A stretch of DNA of 64,000 bases, taken from assembly GCF_037996825.1 (NCBI RefSeq), contig NZ_JBBNAC010000001.1:434001-498000 (forward strand). The letters run 5' to 3'. The notes beneath the pieces are model-generated. The model saw only the letters and a list, made by a program, of their open reading frames with translations. It did not search any database and was not told the DNA's origin. The position numbers and the translations under genes were made by a program. Positions 16,463 to 24,454 of the stretch are shown in pieces; positions within the stretch are counted from its first letter, which is position 1; each line of letters opens with the position of its first letter. Origin of the DNA: Bdellovibrio sp. BCCA. GTDB taxonomy: Bacteria > Bdellovibrionota > Bdellovibrionia > Bdellovibrionales > Bdellovibrionaceae.

Positions 16463-16870
16463 ATGGCTGCATTTGACAGTGGCAATGACAACGAAGCCAT
16501 AGCGGACATCAACGTCGTTCCGCTCGTAGATATTATCCTGGTGGTGTTGATCATCTTCATGGTGACGGCGCCGATGTTTATGAAACCAACGATCAACGTG
16601 AATCTGCCAAAAGCGGCCAGCGGTGATCAAACAGCGCCAAGCAAACTCAATATCGCGTTGACTGCTGACGGTCGTATTAACCTGAACGGATCTTTCGTCA
16701 ATGAAGAAGACGTCCGCGTGAAAGCGACAGAAGAAGCCGGCAAGAATGCCGAAGTTCAGGCGATCATCTCAGCGGACAAAGACGTTCCGCACGGAAAAGT
16801 GGTCGGTGTCCTCGACATCGTCAAGGGTTCCGGAGTTAAAAAATTCGCAATCAGTATCGATAAGAAATAA
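16463..16870 (+). CDS. ExbD/TolR family protein
   Basis: A 135-residue protein with one TM at about residues 18-38. The conserved stretch INVVPLVDIILVVLIIFM carries the proton-path aspartate D23. The remainder is a periplasmic domain of the ExbD/TolR type (NLPKAASGDQ, then the typical IALTADGRINLNG). It starts four bases after the TolQ/ExbB-like stop and ends in a strong bidirectional terminator, so the pair is an isolated two-gene operon. Confidence 0.9.
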   Translation: MAAFDSGNDNEAIADINVVPLVDIILVVLIIFMVTAPMFMKPTINVNLPKAASGDQTAPSKLNIALTADGRINLNGSFVNEEDVRVKATEEAGKNAEVQAIISADKDVPHGKVVGVLDIVKGSGVKKFAISIDKK

Positions 16871-16898
16871 AAAAAGCCCCTGAAGAAGGGGCTTTTTA
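16871..16898 (+). terminator. Bidirectional intrinsic terminator
   Basis: AAAAAGCCCC and GGGGCTTTTT arms around a 7-base loop. A/T runs on both sides let it stop transcription from the ExbD gene and from the convergent lipoprotein gene. Confidence 0.85.
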
Positions 16899-16909
16899 GT
16901 TTTTAATTT

Positions 16910-18010
16910 TTAATTTCCGCCACCGCCATTGTTGTAATTAGGATTTTGCACCCACTTACAAGTGTTTGAAATCAACTTCAATCGTTTGTTGTGACACTCG
17001 AAATTCACGGCACCTTGGTAAGTCCAATAACCATTGTCATTAAAGCGATTGCCGTAACCCCAGTCGCCATCATAAGACGGATTGGGTGTTGGCGTGTGAA
17101 TGCGCGGAATTTCTGTGCGACAACTGATATAAGTTTTTGCCATATAAGCGAGAGTGCTTGGCACATTGTAATCGTAAAGCTTCGTGTAGCTGCGATACTG
17201 ATAAAGGAAATTCATCGTGTCGTAGCTTTGATGCAATAAATATTTTCCGCGTGGACTATCAAAGTAGTCAGCGAAATATCCATAACCGCTGTCGTACGTC
17301 GCGTTGGTGAAAGTGAAATAAGAACCTGCAGGGCAGTTGCCCGCTTGCTCTTGCACCGTCACGCGCGCAATCGAGCTTTGAATGCTCTGGCCTTTGGCGT
17401 CTTTGACAACAATGTGATAGTTGCCTTCTTTGCTGTAGGAATAAGCGGTGTCGAAGTAAGAGCTGTATTCACCCATGCCGTTACCGATCGCTTGATTGTC
17501 TTTGTACCATTGATAAGTGTAAGGATAAGTTCCACCAGACACAGTCGCATCAATAGTGAAGCTTGCACCTTCTACCACCGAAACGCTTTGCGGTTGTTTT
17601 GTGAAACGGAAACTTGTGTTTGTTGTAGTTCCACTGCCGCCAGCCGTGACACCGCCGCTACCAGAAGAAGTTCCTCCTGAGGAGCCACCACTTCCGACAG
17701 AAATTCCTCCGCCGCCCGTCGCTGAACCGCCGCTTCCGCTGGAACCGATATTGACGGAGCCACTGCCGCCAGAGCCGCTACCCACGCCGACTCCCGAGGA
17801 ATTGCCATTGCCGGGACGGCTGTCCCAGACAGAACCCTTATCTGTCGAAGGACTAGAACTTGCGCTTTCGGTACTGCAATCGGCACCGGAGCTGGTGCAC
17901 ATTTGGCTTTGTGGAGCACAGTTTTGGAAACTCAAAATAGTGAGGAAAGTGATCAATAGACCTGAGAGGACGCGGAAATTGCGGATCCTTTTGAGAATAC
18001 GTTTGGTCAT
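16910..18010 (-). CDS. Gly/Ser-rich surface lipoprotein with Ig-like domain
   Basis: A 366-residue exported protein. The N-terminus ends in LSFQNC with Cys31 as the likely lipidated residue; FQNC departs from the usual L-A-G-C lipobox. Residues about 50-130 are a Gly/Ser linker with repeated SGGS and GSGG units. Then comes an immunoglobulin-like domain (FRFTKQPQSVSVVEGASFTI and the core YQWYKDNQAI, residues about 138-225), and a C-terminal domain with several cysteines and many Tyr/Asn. It is probably displayed in the periplasm or on the surface and binds something. GGGGAAAG precedes the ATG. No named family is recognised for the last domain. Confidence 0.7.
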   Translation of the reverse strand: MTKRILKRIRNFRVLSGLLITFLTILSFQNCAPQSQMCTSSGADCSTESASSSPSTDKGSVWDSRPGNGNSSGVGVGSGSGGSGSVNIGSSGSGGSATGGGGISVGSGGSSGGTSSGSGGVTAGGSGTTTNTSFRFTKQPQSVSVVEGASFTIDATVSGGTYPYTYQWYKDNQAIGNGMGEYSSYFDTAYSYSKEGNYHIVVKDAKGQSIQSSIARVTVQEQAGNCPAGSYFTFTNATYDSGYGYFADYFDSPRGKYLLHQSYDTMNFLYQYRSYTKLYDYNVPSTLAYMAKTYISCRTEIPRIHTPTPNPSYDGDWGYGNRFNDNGYWTYQGAVNFECHNKRLKLISNTCKWVQNPNYNNGGGGN

Positions 18011-18148
18011 AGTAACTTTCCCCCGAAATTTACTAGACTAAAATACGGAAGAAACATGGAAACACTTGAGTCAAAAAGCGGATAAATTGCCGGTATTCTC
18101 ATTTTGACACAGCTAAAGTCCTGCCTTGAAGCGCCGATGTAGGATGAT

Positions 18149-18655
18149 ATGTTTAAACGTCAGCCAACAGACACTCAGTTTCTTTTTATCACTCTTGTTT
18201 TGGTTCTCTTAATGGGAATTCCGACGTTTCACACGCTGACGGCCAACGATGAATTTTCTAACGATGAACTTGCGCAAAATTCTGCAACGACTATCGGTGA
18301 ACGTCGTCCTGCAAGTATTCCTGCTGTCTCAGGGGCGGCAATGGCTCCGGCGGTTTCTCACTTCACTCACTATGATGTAAGCTGTGCAAAGAAGGCTTTG
18401 AATAAGTTGGATATCTCCGGCGGATTTGTGCAATTTCAGGGTAAAAACTGTCTTAAAAATTTCAAAGATGGCGACATTGAAATCGTCAATAAAAGCAATG
18501 GATACACGGCTTCCGTTTTTGTTAGCGGGGCTGATAAATATCAAACCGACCTCATTCAGCTGCAAAAGGGCGACAATGAAATTGCGATTCGTTATCGCGA
18601 ACGCTCTGGAAAAGCCGTGGAAGAGGTCATCCGCGTGCGTTCATCGCAAATTTAA
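18149..18655 (+). CDS. Membrane-anchored hypothetical protein
   Basis: A 168-residue protein with an N-terminal hydrophobic segment (FLFITLVLVLLMGIPTF, residues 11-27) that could be an anchor or uncleaved signal. The rest is soluble and contains two cysteines (SCAKKALNKL and GKNCLKNF) spaced to form a disulfide, followed by beta-rich sequence. The gene has an AGGAT ribosome binding site. I recognise no family. It lies alone between the Ig-like lipoprotein (divergent) and the lipid genes. Confidence 0.6.
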   Translation: MFKRQPTDTQFLFITLVLVLLMGIPTFHTLTANDEFSNDELAQNSATTIGERRPASIPAVSGAAMAPAVSHFTHYDVSCAKKALNKLDISGGFVQFQGKNCLKNFKDGDIEIVNKSNGYTASVFVSGADKYQTDLIQLQKGDNEIAIRYRERSGKAVEEVIRVRSSQI

Positions 18656-18695
18656 CATAAATAAATCAATATCTTAATGCGTGTCGCTAGAGTAG

Positions 18696-18712
18696 TATCA
18701 ATTGAATTGATA
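18696..18712. promoter_or_regulatory. Near-perfect palindrome upstream of the kinase-like gene
   Basis: TATCAATT-G-AATTGATA: two perfect 8-base arms around one base, about 95 bases before the kinase-like gene's start. The size and A/T content suit a dimeric repressor operator. No regulator can be assigned. Confidence 0.4.
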
Positions 18713-18805
18713 TTCCCTCCCTCTGCCTTTAAGTTAGCCGCGTTGTGCTCGTCTGCGTCCATTTGACAACACTGCTGCAGAGGCTAAAACGGTTGGAATA
18801 GATTG

Positions 18806-19471
18806 ATGATGCTTGAAGGATTTTTACAACCAGTGGATTTAAAAAAACGTTCGGACATTCATTATGCTCGAAAGATTTGGCATATGTCGGGAGTCTTCAC
18901 GATGTTCCTTGCTTATGTCTATCTGCCACCAGCGGTGTCCATGACGATCCTGGTAATTGCATGGGCTCTTTTCGTTCCTTTCGATTTTTTGCGTCAAAAA
19001 AATGCAGCTTTGAATGATTGGGCTGTTCACGCGTTCAAACCAATCATGCGTCAAAGTGAAGTGAAAAAGCTCGCAGGGACGACGTTCCTTTTAACGGGCG
19101 TTTTGGCGGTTGATATTTTGTTCCCTCGTCAGATCGTGGCTTTGACTTTGTTGTTCTTGGCTTTCGCGGATCCGATCGCAAGTTATTTTGGAATCTTGTA
19201 TGGTAAAGACAAAATCTTTGGCCACAAATCCATTCAAGGATTCATGGCTGCGTTCTTTGTGTGCGCAGGTGTGACATTCCTCTATTTGCTCTATCATAAT
19301 TACTTAGTGGATCGTCTTATTGTGGTGAGTCTTTTTGCAGGTCTCGTGGGAGCTTTTGCAGAGTTGATTCCAATCGGAAAACTCGATGACAATTTGACTC
19401 TTCCTCTGATGAGCGCCGTCGGCCTTACGATCTTGTTTTATTTCTTTGGATTTTTCTCCATTGTCGGCTAA
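18806..19471 (+). CDS. SEC59/DGK1-like polyprenol or diacylglycerol kinase
   Basis: A 221-residue integral membrane protein with about six hydrophobic segments. The N-terminal ARKIWHMSGV, the KLAGTTFLLTGVL block, the AFADPIASYFGILYGKDKIFGHKSIQGF block and the final GAFAELIPIGKLDDNLTLPL block are those of the dolichol kinase/DGK1/phytol kinase family, which phosphorylates lipid alcohols with CTP or ATP. Bacterial members are poorly characterised. Starts at TTG 18803, ATG 18806 and ATG 18809 are possible. The pssA gene follows 36 bases later, so the enzyme probably works on phospholipid or isoprenoid intermediates in the membrane. Confidence 0.8.
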   Translation: MMLEGFLQPVDLKKRSDIHYARKIWHMSGVFTMFLAYVYLPPAVSMTILVIAWALFVPFDFLRQKNAALNDWAVHAFKPIMRQSEVKKLAGTTFLLTGVLAVDILFPRQIVALTLLFLAFADPIASYFGILYGKDKIFGHKSIQGFMAAFFVCAGVTFLYLLYHNYLVDRLIVVSLFAGLVGAFAELIPIGKLDDNLTLPLMSAVGLTILFYFFGFFSIVG

Positions 19472-19507
19472 TGTTTCCTGGCTATCGGCACGATAGCAGG
19501 AGACTCA

Positions 19508-20356
19508 ATGGCTACTGAAACTCAATTAGATTCTGAAGATGTTAGAGCACAACGTTTGGCGATGTATATTTACATCCTTCCGAACTTGATGACGACGGGA
19601 AATTTGTTTTCCGGTTTCTTCGCAGTAATTCAATCCATCAAAGGAAATTATCTTTACGCAGCTTACGCGATTGTTGTCGCGGCGGTGTTTGACCAGCTCG
19701 ATGGTCGCTTGGCGCGTTTGACTCGTTCGACAAGTAAGTTCGGTGCTGAGTATGATTCTCTGTGCGACCTTGTGAGCTTCGGTATGGCTCCGGGCGTTTT
19801 GTTATTCTTGTGGGCTTTGCAACCGTTCGGCCGCTTGGGTTGGGTGGCGTGCTTCCTGTTTGTCGCTTGTGGCGCTCTTCGTTTGGCGCGCTTTAACGTG
19901 CAAGCCAATGTGGTTGAGAAAAACTATTTCCAAGGTCTGCCAATTCCCATGGCCGCAGGTATCGTGGCGTCTTCTGTTTTGGCATTCCAAGATTTGGAAC
20001 TAGAACCACTTGGGAACTATGGTCTTTTGATCATGACAATTTTGTTGGCTCTTGTGATGGTCAGCAATTTCCGTTTCCGCAGCTTTAAAGATTTGGATTT
20101 GAAAGAACGCCTTCCATTCCGTTATCTCATCTTGGGTGTCGGTGTGTTGGTTGTCGTAGCACTTCGCCCTGAAGTGATGCTCTTTGTTCTTTTCATGGGC
20201 TATGCCGCATTGGGCGCAGTCTTTGGTATCTTCAGACTTGGTAAAAATATTCGTAAGATTAAGCCGAGTGTGTATGCTCCAGCCCAAGTGCATGAGAGCG
20301 ACCTAGTCCTCGAGGAAGAGGAAGAAGAGGCCAAGAAAGATGAAAAGAAAACTTAA
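19508..20356 (+). CDS. pssA: CDP-diacylglycerol--serine O-phosphatidyltransferase
   Basis: A 282-residue inner-membrane enzyme that makes phosphatidylserine from CDP-diacylglycerol and serine, the step leading to phosphatidylethanolamine. The CDP-alcohol phosphotransferase motif is complete: D65-G66, A69-R70, G79, D83 and D87. About eight TM segments follow, and the last 40 residues are a charged tail with a run of glutamates (EEEEEEAKKDEKKT). The tail overlaps the asd start by 17 bases. AGGAG precedes the ATG. Confidence 0.92.
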   Translation: MATETQLDSEDVRAQRLAMYIYILPNLMTTGNLFSGFFAVIQSIKGNYLYAAYAIVVAAVFDQLDGRLARLTRSTSKFGAEYDSLCDLVSFGMAPGVLLFLWALQPFGRLGWVACFLFVACGALRLARFNVQANVVEKNYFQGLPIPMAAGIVASSVLAFQDLELEPLGNYGLLIMTILLALVMVSNFRFRSFKDLDLKERLPFRYLILGVGVLVVVALRPEVMLFVLFMGYAALGAVFGIFRLGKNIRKIKPSVYAPAQVHESDLVLEEEEEEAKKDEKKT

Positions 20357-21347
20357 AGTCGGAGTGGTCGGTGCGACCGGAATGGTCGGCCAAACGTTCA
20401 TGAACATCTTAGCAGAGCGCGAGTTCCCAATCGAGGAACTGCGCCCTTTTGCTTCTGAAAACTCACTGGGTAAAAAGATTGAGCTGCAAGGCAAAGCTTG
20501 GCCCGTGCAAGTTTTAAAAGAAGGATGTTTCGACGGCCTCGATCTAGTTTTCTTTTCTTCAGGAGATGACATCTCTAAAGAGTGGGCTCCGAAAGCTGTC
20601 AAAGCTGGGGCCTTTGCCGTTGATAACTCTGCGGCTTTCCGTATGGACCCCAACACCGTGTTGGTCGTTCCTGAAGTGAATGGCCACTTGGTTGATAAAA
20701 ATTCAAAACCACAGATCATTGCAAATCCCAACTGTTCAACAATTCAGTTGGTCGTGGCACTGAAACCTCTTCAAGAAAAATTCGGTTTAGAAGAAGTGCG
20801 CGTGAGCACGTATCAAGCCGTCAGCGGAGCCGGCCAAGGCGGTTACGATGAACTTCTTGAACAAACAGCGAATCACGATAAACCTCAAGATCCAAAAACA
20901 TTCCCGCACACGATTTTGTTCAACTGCATTCCGCAAATCGGTTCTTTCAGTGACGACGGCTACTGCAGCGAAGAAGTCAAAATCATGAAAGAGACAAGAA
21001 AGATTTTGGGCCAAGAAAATCTAAAGGTCTCAGCATTCACAGTGCGTATTCCAGCATTGAACGCGCACAGTGAATCTGTATGGGTCACACTCAACAGAGC
21101 CGCAAACCGCGACGAGGTCATGACAGCTTTGTCGGGCTTTGAAGGCATCGTTGTTCAAGACGAACCAAAGAAAAGCGTTTATCCATTAGCAAGAGACGTA
21201 TCAGGAAAAGATCCTGTTTACGTAGGCCGCGTCCACCGCGACCCAGAAAACCCAAAAATGTACCTCATGTGGGTTGTCTCAGACAACATCCGCAAAGGCG
21301 CTGCTCTCAACGGAATTCAAATCGCTGAGAAGATCTTTTTTAGTTAG
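20340..21347 (+). CDS. asd: Aspartate-semialdehyde dehydrogenase
   Basis: A 335-residue cytoplasmic enzyme that reduces aspartyl phosphate to aspartate semialdehyde, feeding lysine, diaminopimelate, methionine and threonine synthesis. The Rossmann motif GATGMVGQTF is at residues 11-20, and the catalytic cysteine is C132 in NPNCSTIQ. Active-site residues later in the chain (VSTYQAVSGAGQ, and the HSESVWV block) are kept. It starts inside the pssA 3' end. Two long hairpins lie downstream of its stop. Confidence 0.95.
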   Translation: MKRKLKVGVVGATGMVGQTFMNILAEREFPIEELRPFASENSLGKKIELQGKAWPVQVLKEGCFDGLDLVFFSSGDDISKEWAPKAVKAGAFAVDNSAAFRMDPNTVLVVPEVNGHLVDKNSKPQIIANPNCSTIQLVVALKPLQEKFGLEEVRVSTYQAVSGAGQGGYDELLEQTANHDKPQDPKTFPHTILFNCIPQIGSFSDDGYCSEEVKIMKETRKILGQENLKVSAFTVRIPALNAHSESVWVTLNRAANRDEVMTALSGFEGIVVQDEPKKSVYPLARDVSGKDPVYVGRVHRDPENPKMYLMWVVSDNIRKGAALNGIQIAEKIFFS

Positions 21348-21356
21348 TTCCGGGTG

Positions 21357-21492
21357 CGGAATTTAACCAGCTAAATCCCTTACCTATCCGGTCACTGCTC
21401 AGACAGTCCTCGCGGACGCGATCCCTTTGGGATCTGCTGCTGCGGAACTCGCGATGCCCGAATAGGTAAGGGATTTAGCTGGTTAAATTCCG
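21357..21492. repeat. Long inverted repeat, 31-bp arms
   Basis: The left arm (21357-21387) begins CGGAATTTAACCAGCTAAA and is repeated as a perfect reverse complement at 21462-21492. One mismatch followed by three more pairs extends the stem inward to 21391/21458. The 66-base loop holds a smaller GATCCC-TTT-GGGATC hairpin and a CGCGGA/GCGGAA region. It sits 9 bases after the asd stop, without a T tract, so it is not a plain terminator. No transposase is near. It could be a non-autonomous mobile repeat, a structured RNA, or a recombination or replication pause site. Confidence 0.85.
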
Positions 21493-21613
21493 AACGCAAC
21501 CAACTCAAAAAGCGTCTCGACAATTTAAATCCAGCCCGTTTGCGCTTTGGTATGTGTCCTCAACTAGCGCGATATTCAAACCAAAAAATAGTGTTCTAGC
21601 GACAGAACTTTGT

Positions 21614-21759
21614 CGGCAGTGTGGGCTAGGAGGGGGCTGAAGCACTTCCGCGGAGTCAGACCTCCGCGCCGACACGACGTCGTACCAAAGCGCGGTGAGG
21701 CACGATGCCGTGTCTGACGGAGCGGGAGTGCTTCAGCCCCCTCCTAGCCCACACGGCCG
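21614..21759. repeat. Long inverted repeat, 28-bp GC-rich arms
   Basis: GTGTGGGCTAGGAGGGGGCT plus GAAGCACT at 21619-21646 is repeated as a perfect reverse complement at 21727-21754. Outside, CGGC/GCCG extends the stem after one mismatch. Inside, TCCGC and GTCAGAC pair again with the other side, and a CCGCGC/GCGCGG stem and an ACGACGTCGT palindrome lie at the centre, so nearly the whole 146 bases can fold into one arm. The sequence is different from the repeat at 21357-21492, but the plan is the same: long outer stem and structured loop. Confidence 0.85.
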
Positions 21760-21901
21760 CCCCGAAGCTTCGTTCGGTAGATCCTCTTTTTACCGTCTCT
21801 GAATGTTGCGACAAAAGTCTTGGAGGGTGGGTTTTTTTGACTTCCGGACTTTGGCATGGTTCGATTGTGGTATGGCTCTATTTCCAAGGATTGGAATTCA
21901 G

Positions 21902-23275
21902 ATGGGATCTATGACGACTAAGGCTTTTTTGGCTTTGGTGGGTGGTCTTTTTATTTCTTCTTCTAGCTTTGCCACTATGACCTTGGTGTCTATCAGCGGG
22001 GCTTCTAATCAAGATATTTCGGATGCTACTAAACCTAAGATTTATGGTGGTTTTGCTGGTACTTGTACTGCGGGTATGGATGGCACTAGTACTTGTGATA
22101 GTTGCACGGGTGCTGATATTGGTGGTTCGAAGCTTTGGCCTTGTAACAAGACAAATGCTTACGTGAATTTGAATCTTGTGGTTCGCACGGCTTTCCAAGG
22201 GGCTGCGGGAACAAGTCCTTCTCCGTTTGTTAAAATTGGTGACAACAAGCTCACAACGATCACGCAGACCATTGAAGATGGTGGAACTGTTCTTAATACC
22301 CAAATTCCTTGGGGAGCTTTGTGTGGAGAAGCTTCCGGAGATGCGAATTGTAAAACGAATTTTAATAAAGAAGTCGTTATTGGGATCGATACAACAGCCA
22401 ACGGTAGCACAACCACAGAGTCTTTAAGTTTTACGGTCATTTCTCGCTTCGTTGATACTTCAGCAGCAGGAACCGAGTGGTTCTATACTGACTGCAATAC
22501 AACGGCATCAGCAGATAACAGTGGTTTCTGTCACTTCAAAGCTTATCCTGGTGATGGAAAAATCTATGCCGATGAGCTTGTGATTTCCGCAACCAAACTA
22601 GCGACTCCCGTCGCAGGCCTTGAATATTCAAATCTGGTATTCTTCACTGAGGCAGAGCAAACAACGGGTGAAGCGGAAACTACAATTCTGGCTCGTCTTT
22701 CAAATGCTTCCACTTACTACAATGTTTCTGTCAATAAATCCGCAGACCCTCCGGTGGCAGATGACCGCATCACAGGTCTTGATAACGGCGTTCACTACTG
22801 CACGGTCATGGCGAATCAAGATACAACGGGAATTATTTCTTTCTTCACGCCCATTCCTGGAACACCGGGGTCTCCAGTAACGGTGGCTGAACTTTGCACA
22901 ACACCGTCGGAAGTGATCGGTCTTCTGGATGACAAGCACTGTTTTATTGCGACAGCGGCATTTGGCAGCGACATGGCTCCGGAAGTACAAAGCTTTAGAG
23001 ACTTCCGTAATAAATTTTTACTCAGCCATTCTTGGGGACGTTCGTTTGTAAAATTCTATTATAAGCACAGTCCTTATTACGCCAACCTCATTGCCGAAAG
23101 TGAAGTCAGCAAAGGCCTCGTGCGCGTCGGGCTTTGGCCTCTTTTGTTTTTTGCACGCATGAGTGTGGCTTTTGGATTCTGGACGACTCTCATGATTTTA
23201 TCTTTGGCGACACTTTCAATGATCGAACTTTATCGCCGTCTGGTTCTGGGAAGAAGATTCCGAGGTGAGCTGTGA
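21902..23275 (+). CDS. Secreted protein with CFIATAAFG-type C-terminal domain
   Basis: A 457-residue exported protein. The chosen ATG at 21902 (or 21911) puts a normal signal peptide first (TTKAFLALVGGLFISSSSFA). The mature part has pairs of cysteines (CTAGMDGTSTCDSC) and beta-rich sequence. Near residue 345 begins the segment CFIATAAFGS, followed by EVQSFRDFRNKFLLSHSWGR and FVKFYYKHSPYYANLIA, then a C-terminal TM (about 420-445) and RRLVLGRRFR. This 'CFIATA' domain recurs at the C-termini of secreted proteins in deltaproteobacteria; its function is unknown to me. The stop overlaps the GTG start of the next gene, so the two form a cassette. The longer frame from 21803 is possible but less likely. 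Confidence 0.7.
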   Translation: MGSMTTKAFLALVGGLFISSSSFATMTLVSISGASNQDISDATKPKIYGGFAGTCTAGMDGTSTCDSCTGADIGGSKLWPCNKTNAYVNLNLVVRTAFQGAAGTSPSPFVKIGDNKLTTITQTIEDGGTVLNTQIPWGALCGEASGDANCKTNFNKEVVIGIDTTANGSTTTESLSFTVISRFVDTSAAGTEWFYTDCNTTASADNSGFCHFKAYPGDGKIYADELVISATKLATPVAGLEYSNLVFFTEAEQTTGEAETTILARLSNASTYYNVSVNKSADPPVADDRITGLDNGVHYCTVMANQDTTGIISFFTPIPGTPGSPVTVAELCTTPSEVIGLLDDKHCFIATAAFGSDMAPEVQSFRDFRNKFLLSHSWGRSFVKFYYKHSPYYANLIAESEVSKGLVRVGLWPLLFFARMSVAFGFWTTLMILSLATLSMIELYRRLVLGRRFRGEL

Positions 23276-24372
23276 GATCTTGGCCTAAATATATCGTTGC
23301 GTTGCTCGCCGTTGTTTCCTTTCATACCGTTCGTGCTCAAGAAGAATCCGCTCCACAGGAGCCTCCTTTTGTGCAGGAAGAAAATGAATTTGACACTCTT
23401 CAGAATGCACCGACTTCACCGGATGAAGCGGAAGCTCTTTCGATTGAAGATGAAATCAAAAGTTCAGAACCTGAAGCTCCTGCAAAAAAAGAAACTGTGA
23501 ATCTGAACGAGCAACCTAAGTCCGACAAAAAATTGGAAGAAGAGTTGCAATTTGAAGAAGAACCGCAAGCTCCCGTTGTCGAAGAAGCTCCAGCGGTGGT
23601 TCCTGCTGAACCGGTTGTCGAAGTAAAACCTGTGCAACAAGCTCAGCCTTCCAATGTGGTTCAACGCACTTCCAAAGGTGGTGTGGAATACATTCACCAT
23701 CCGCAAGCGGCCAAAGGGCTTATCGCCATCACCAAAGAGGGCGCTTACGTTTATAAAACAAAAGAGACTGGCAAGTACGATCAAACAGGTTCCTTCCGTT
23801 TTGGAATGATGGACCCGCCAAAAATCACGGCGGCTGACGGAACGACATTTGAGATGATGTATTCTGACGGCCAGCAACCCGTGATGATGTTTGATTATGA
23901 ATGGCAGCCTTTTTCAGGTTACGGAAAATTGGGCGTGCAAGCCGGTGTTGGCTTCCTCGTGGCACACGGAAACGGTCGCTTTGTGGATGCTTCCATGGGT
24001 GGACTGACTCCGAAAGAGAAATACACTTTTGTCGCAATTCCGTTGAATGTCGGTGTCGTCTACCGTTTGGAGTGGATGTCACGCCAATGGCTTGCACCTT
24101 ATATCGCAGGCGGCGGAACTTACGTCGCTGTCGGCGAGTTTCGCGATGATGGTAAAACACCTTCAGCTGTAGGAACCCCGGGAGCCTACGGTGCCGCGGG
24201 AATGTTGTTTAATATTTCTGCTATGAATAGAGACACAGCCTTTACTCTTCGCTCCGAATACGGCATTTCAAATTTATGGGTCTCTTTGGATTATCGTTAT
24301 CTGAATACGTTTAACGAAGATTTGGATTTCACATCAAGCATCATCGGTGCGGGTGTGGTGGTCGACTACTAA
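23272..24372 (+). CDS. Outer-membrane protein with acidic Pro/Glu linker
   Basis: A 366-residue exported protein starting at a GTG that overlaps the previous stop. The signal peptide ends VRAQ (about residue 23). Residues about 24-125 are a linker rich in Glu, Pro and Ala (SAPQEPPFVQEENEF, then the EEAPAVVPAEPVVE section). From about 170 it is barrel-like: GSFRFGMMDPPKI, FQP-type loops, WQPFSGYGKLGVQAG, AIPLNVGVVYRLEWM. The C-terminus ends in a strand with Tyr (GAGVVVDY), as in outer-membrane barrels. It probably spans the periplasm to the outer membrane and may partner the CFIATAAFG protein. No named family. Confidence 0.7.
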   Translation: MRSWPKYIVALLAVVSFHTVRAQEESAPQEPPFVQEENEFDTLQNAPTSPDEAEALSIEDEIKSSEPEAPAKKETVNLNEQPKSDKKLEEELQFEEEPQAPVVEEAPAVVPAEPVVEVKPVQQAQPSNVVQRTSKGGVEYIHHPQAAKGLIAITKEGAYVYKTKETGKYDQTGSFRFGMMDPPKITAADGTTFEMMYSDGQQPVMMFDYEWQPFSGYGKLGVQAGVGFLVAHGNGRFVDASMGGLTPKEKYTFVAIPLNVGVVYRLEWMSRQWLAPYIAGGGTYVAVGEFRDDGKTPSAVGTPGAYGAAGMLFNISAMNRDTAFTLRSEYGISNLWVSLDYRYLNTFNEDLDFTSSIIGAGVVVDY

Positions 24373-24397
24373 ATAATTTTTACAAAAATAAAAAACA

Positions 24398-24432
24398 AAA
24401 AAACCCGAGGCCGTCGTGACGCTCGGGTTTTT
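24398..24432 (+). terminator. Strong bidirectional terminator
   Basis: CCCGAG and CTCGGG arms with an inner CGTC/GACG stem, flanked by A and T runs. It serves the outer-membrane protein gene and the convergent small secreted protein gene. Confidence 0.85.
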
Positions 24433-24454
24433 CTTTTTGCTCAATTAAAAAAGA

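Larger units (their letters stand above)
21348..21901. other. Gene-free stretch with two long hairpins
   Basis: Between asd and the CFIATAAFG-type gene there is no convincing gene. The stretch is occupied by two large inverted-repeat structures (21357-21492 and 21614-21759) separated by about 120 bases of ordinary sequence, then about 140 bases with the promoter of the next gene. An open frame can be read from 21803 but its first 33 codons have no signal-peptide or family character. Confidence 0.7.

Noticed and set aside
21357-21759. Insertion sequence bounded by terminal inverted repeats
   Set aside because: There is no transposase frame between the arms, the loops are only 66-80 bases, and no target duplications could be seen. 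It is reported as a repeat instead.
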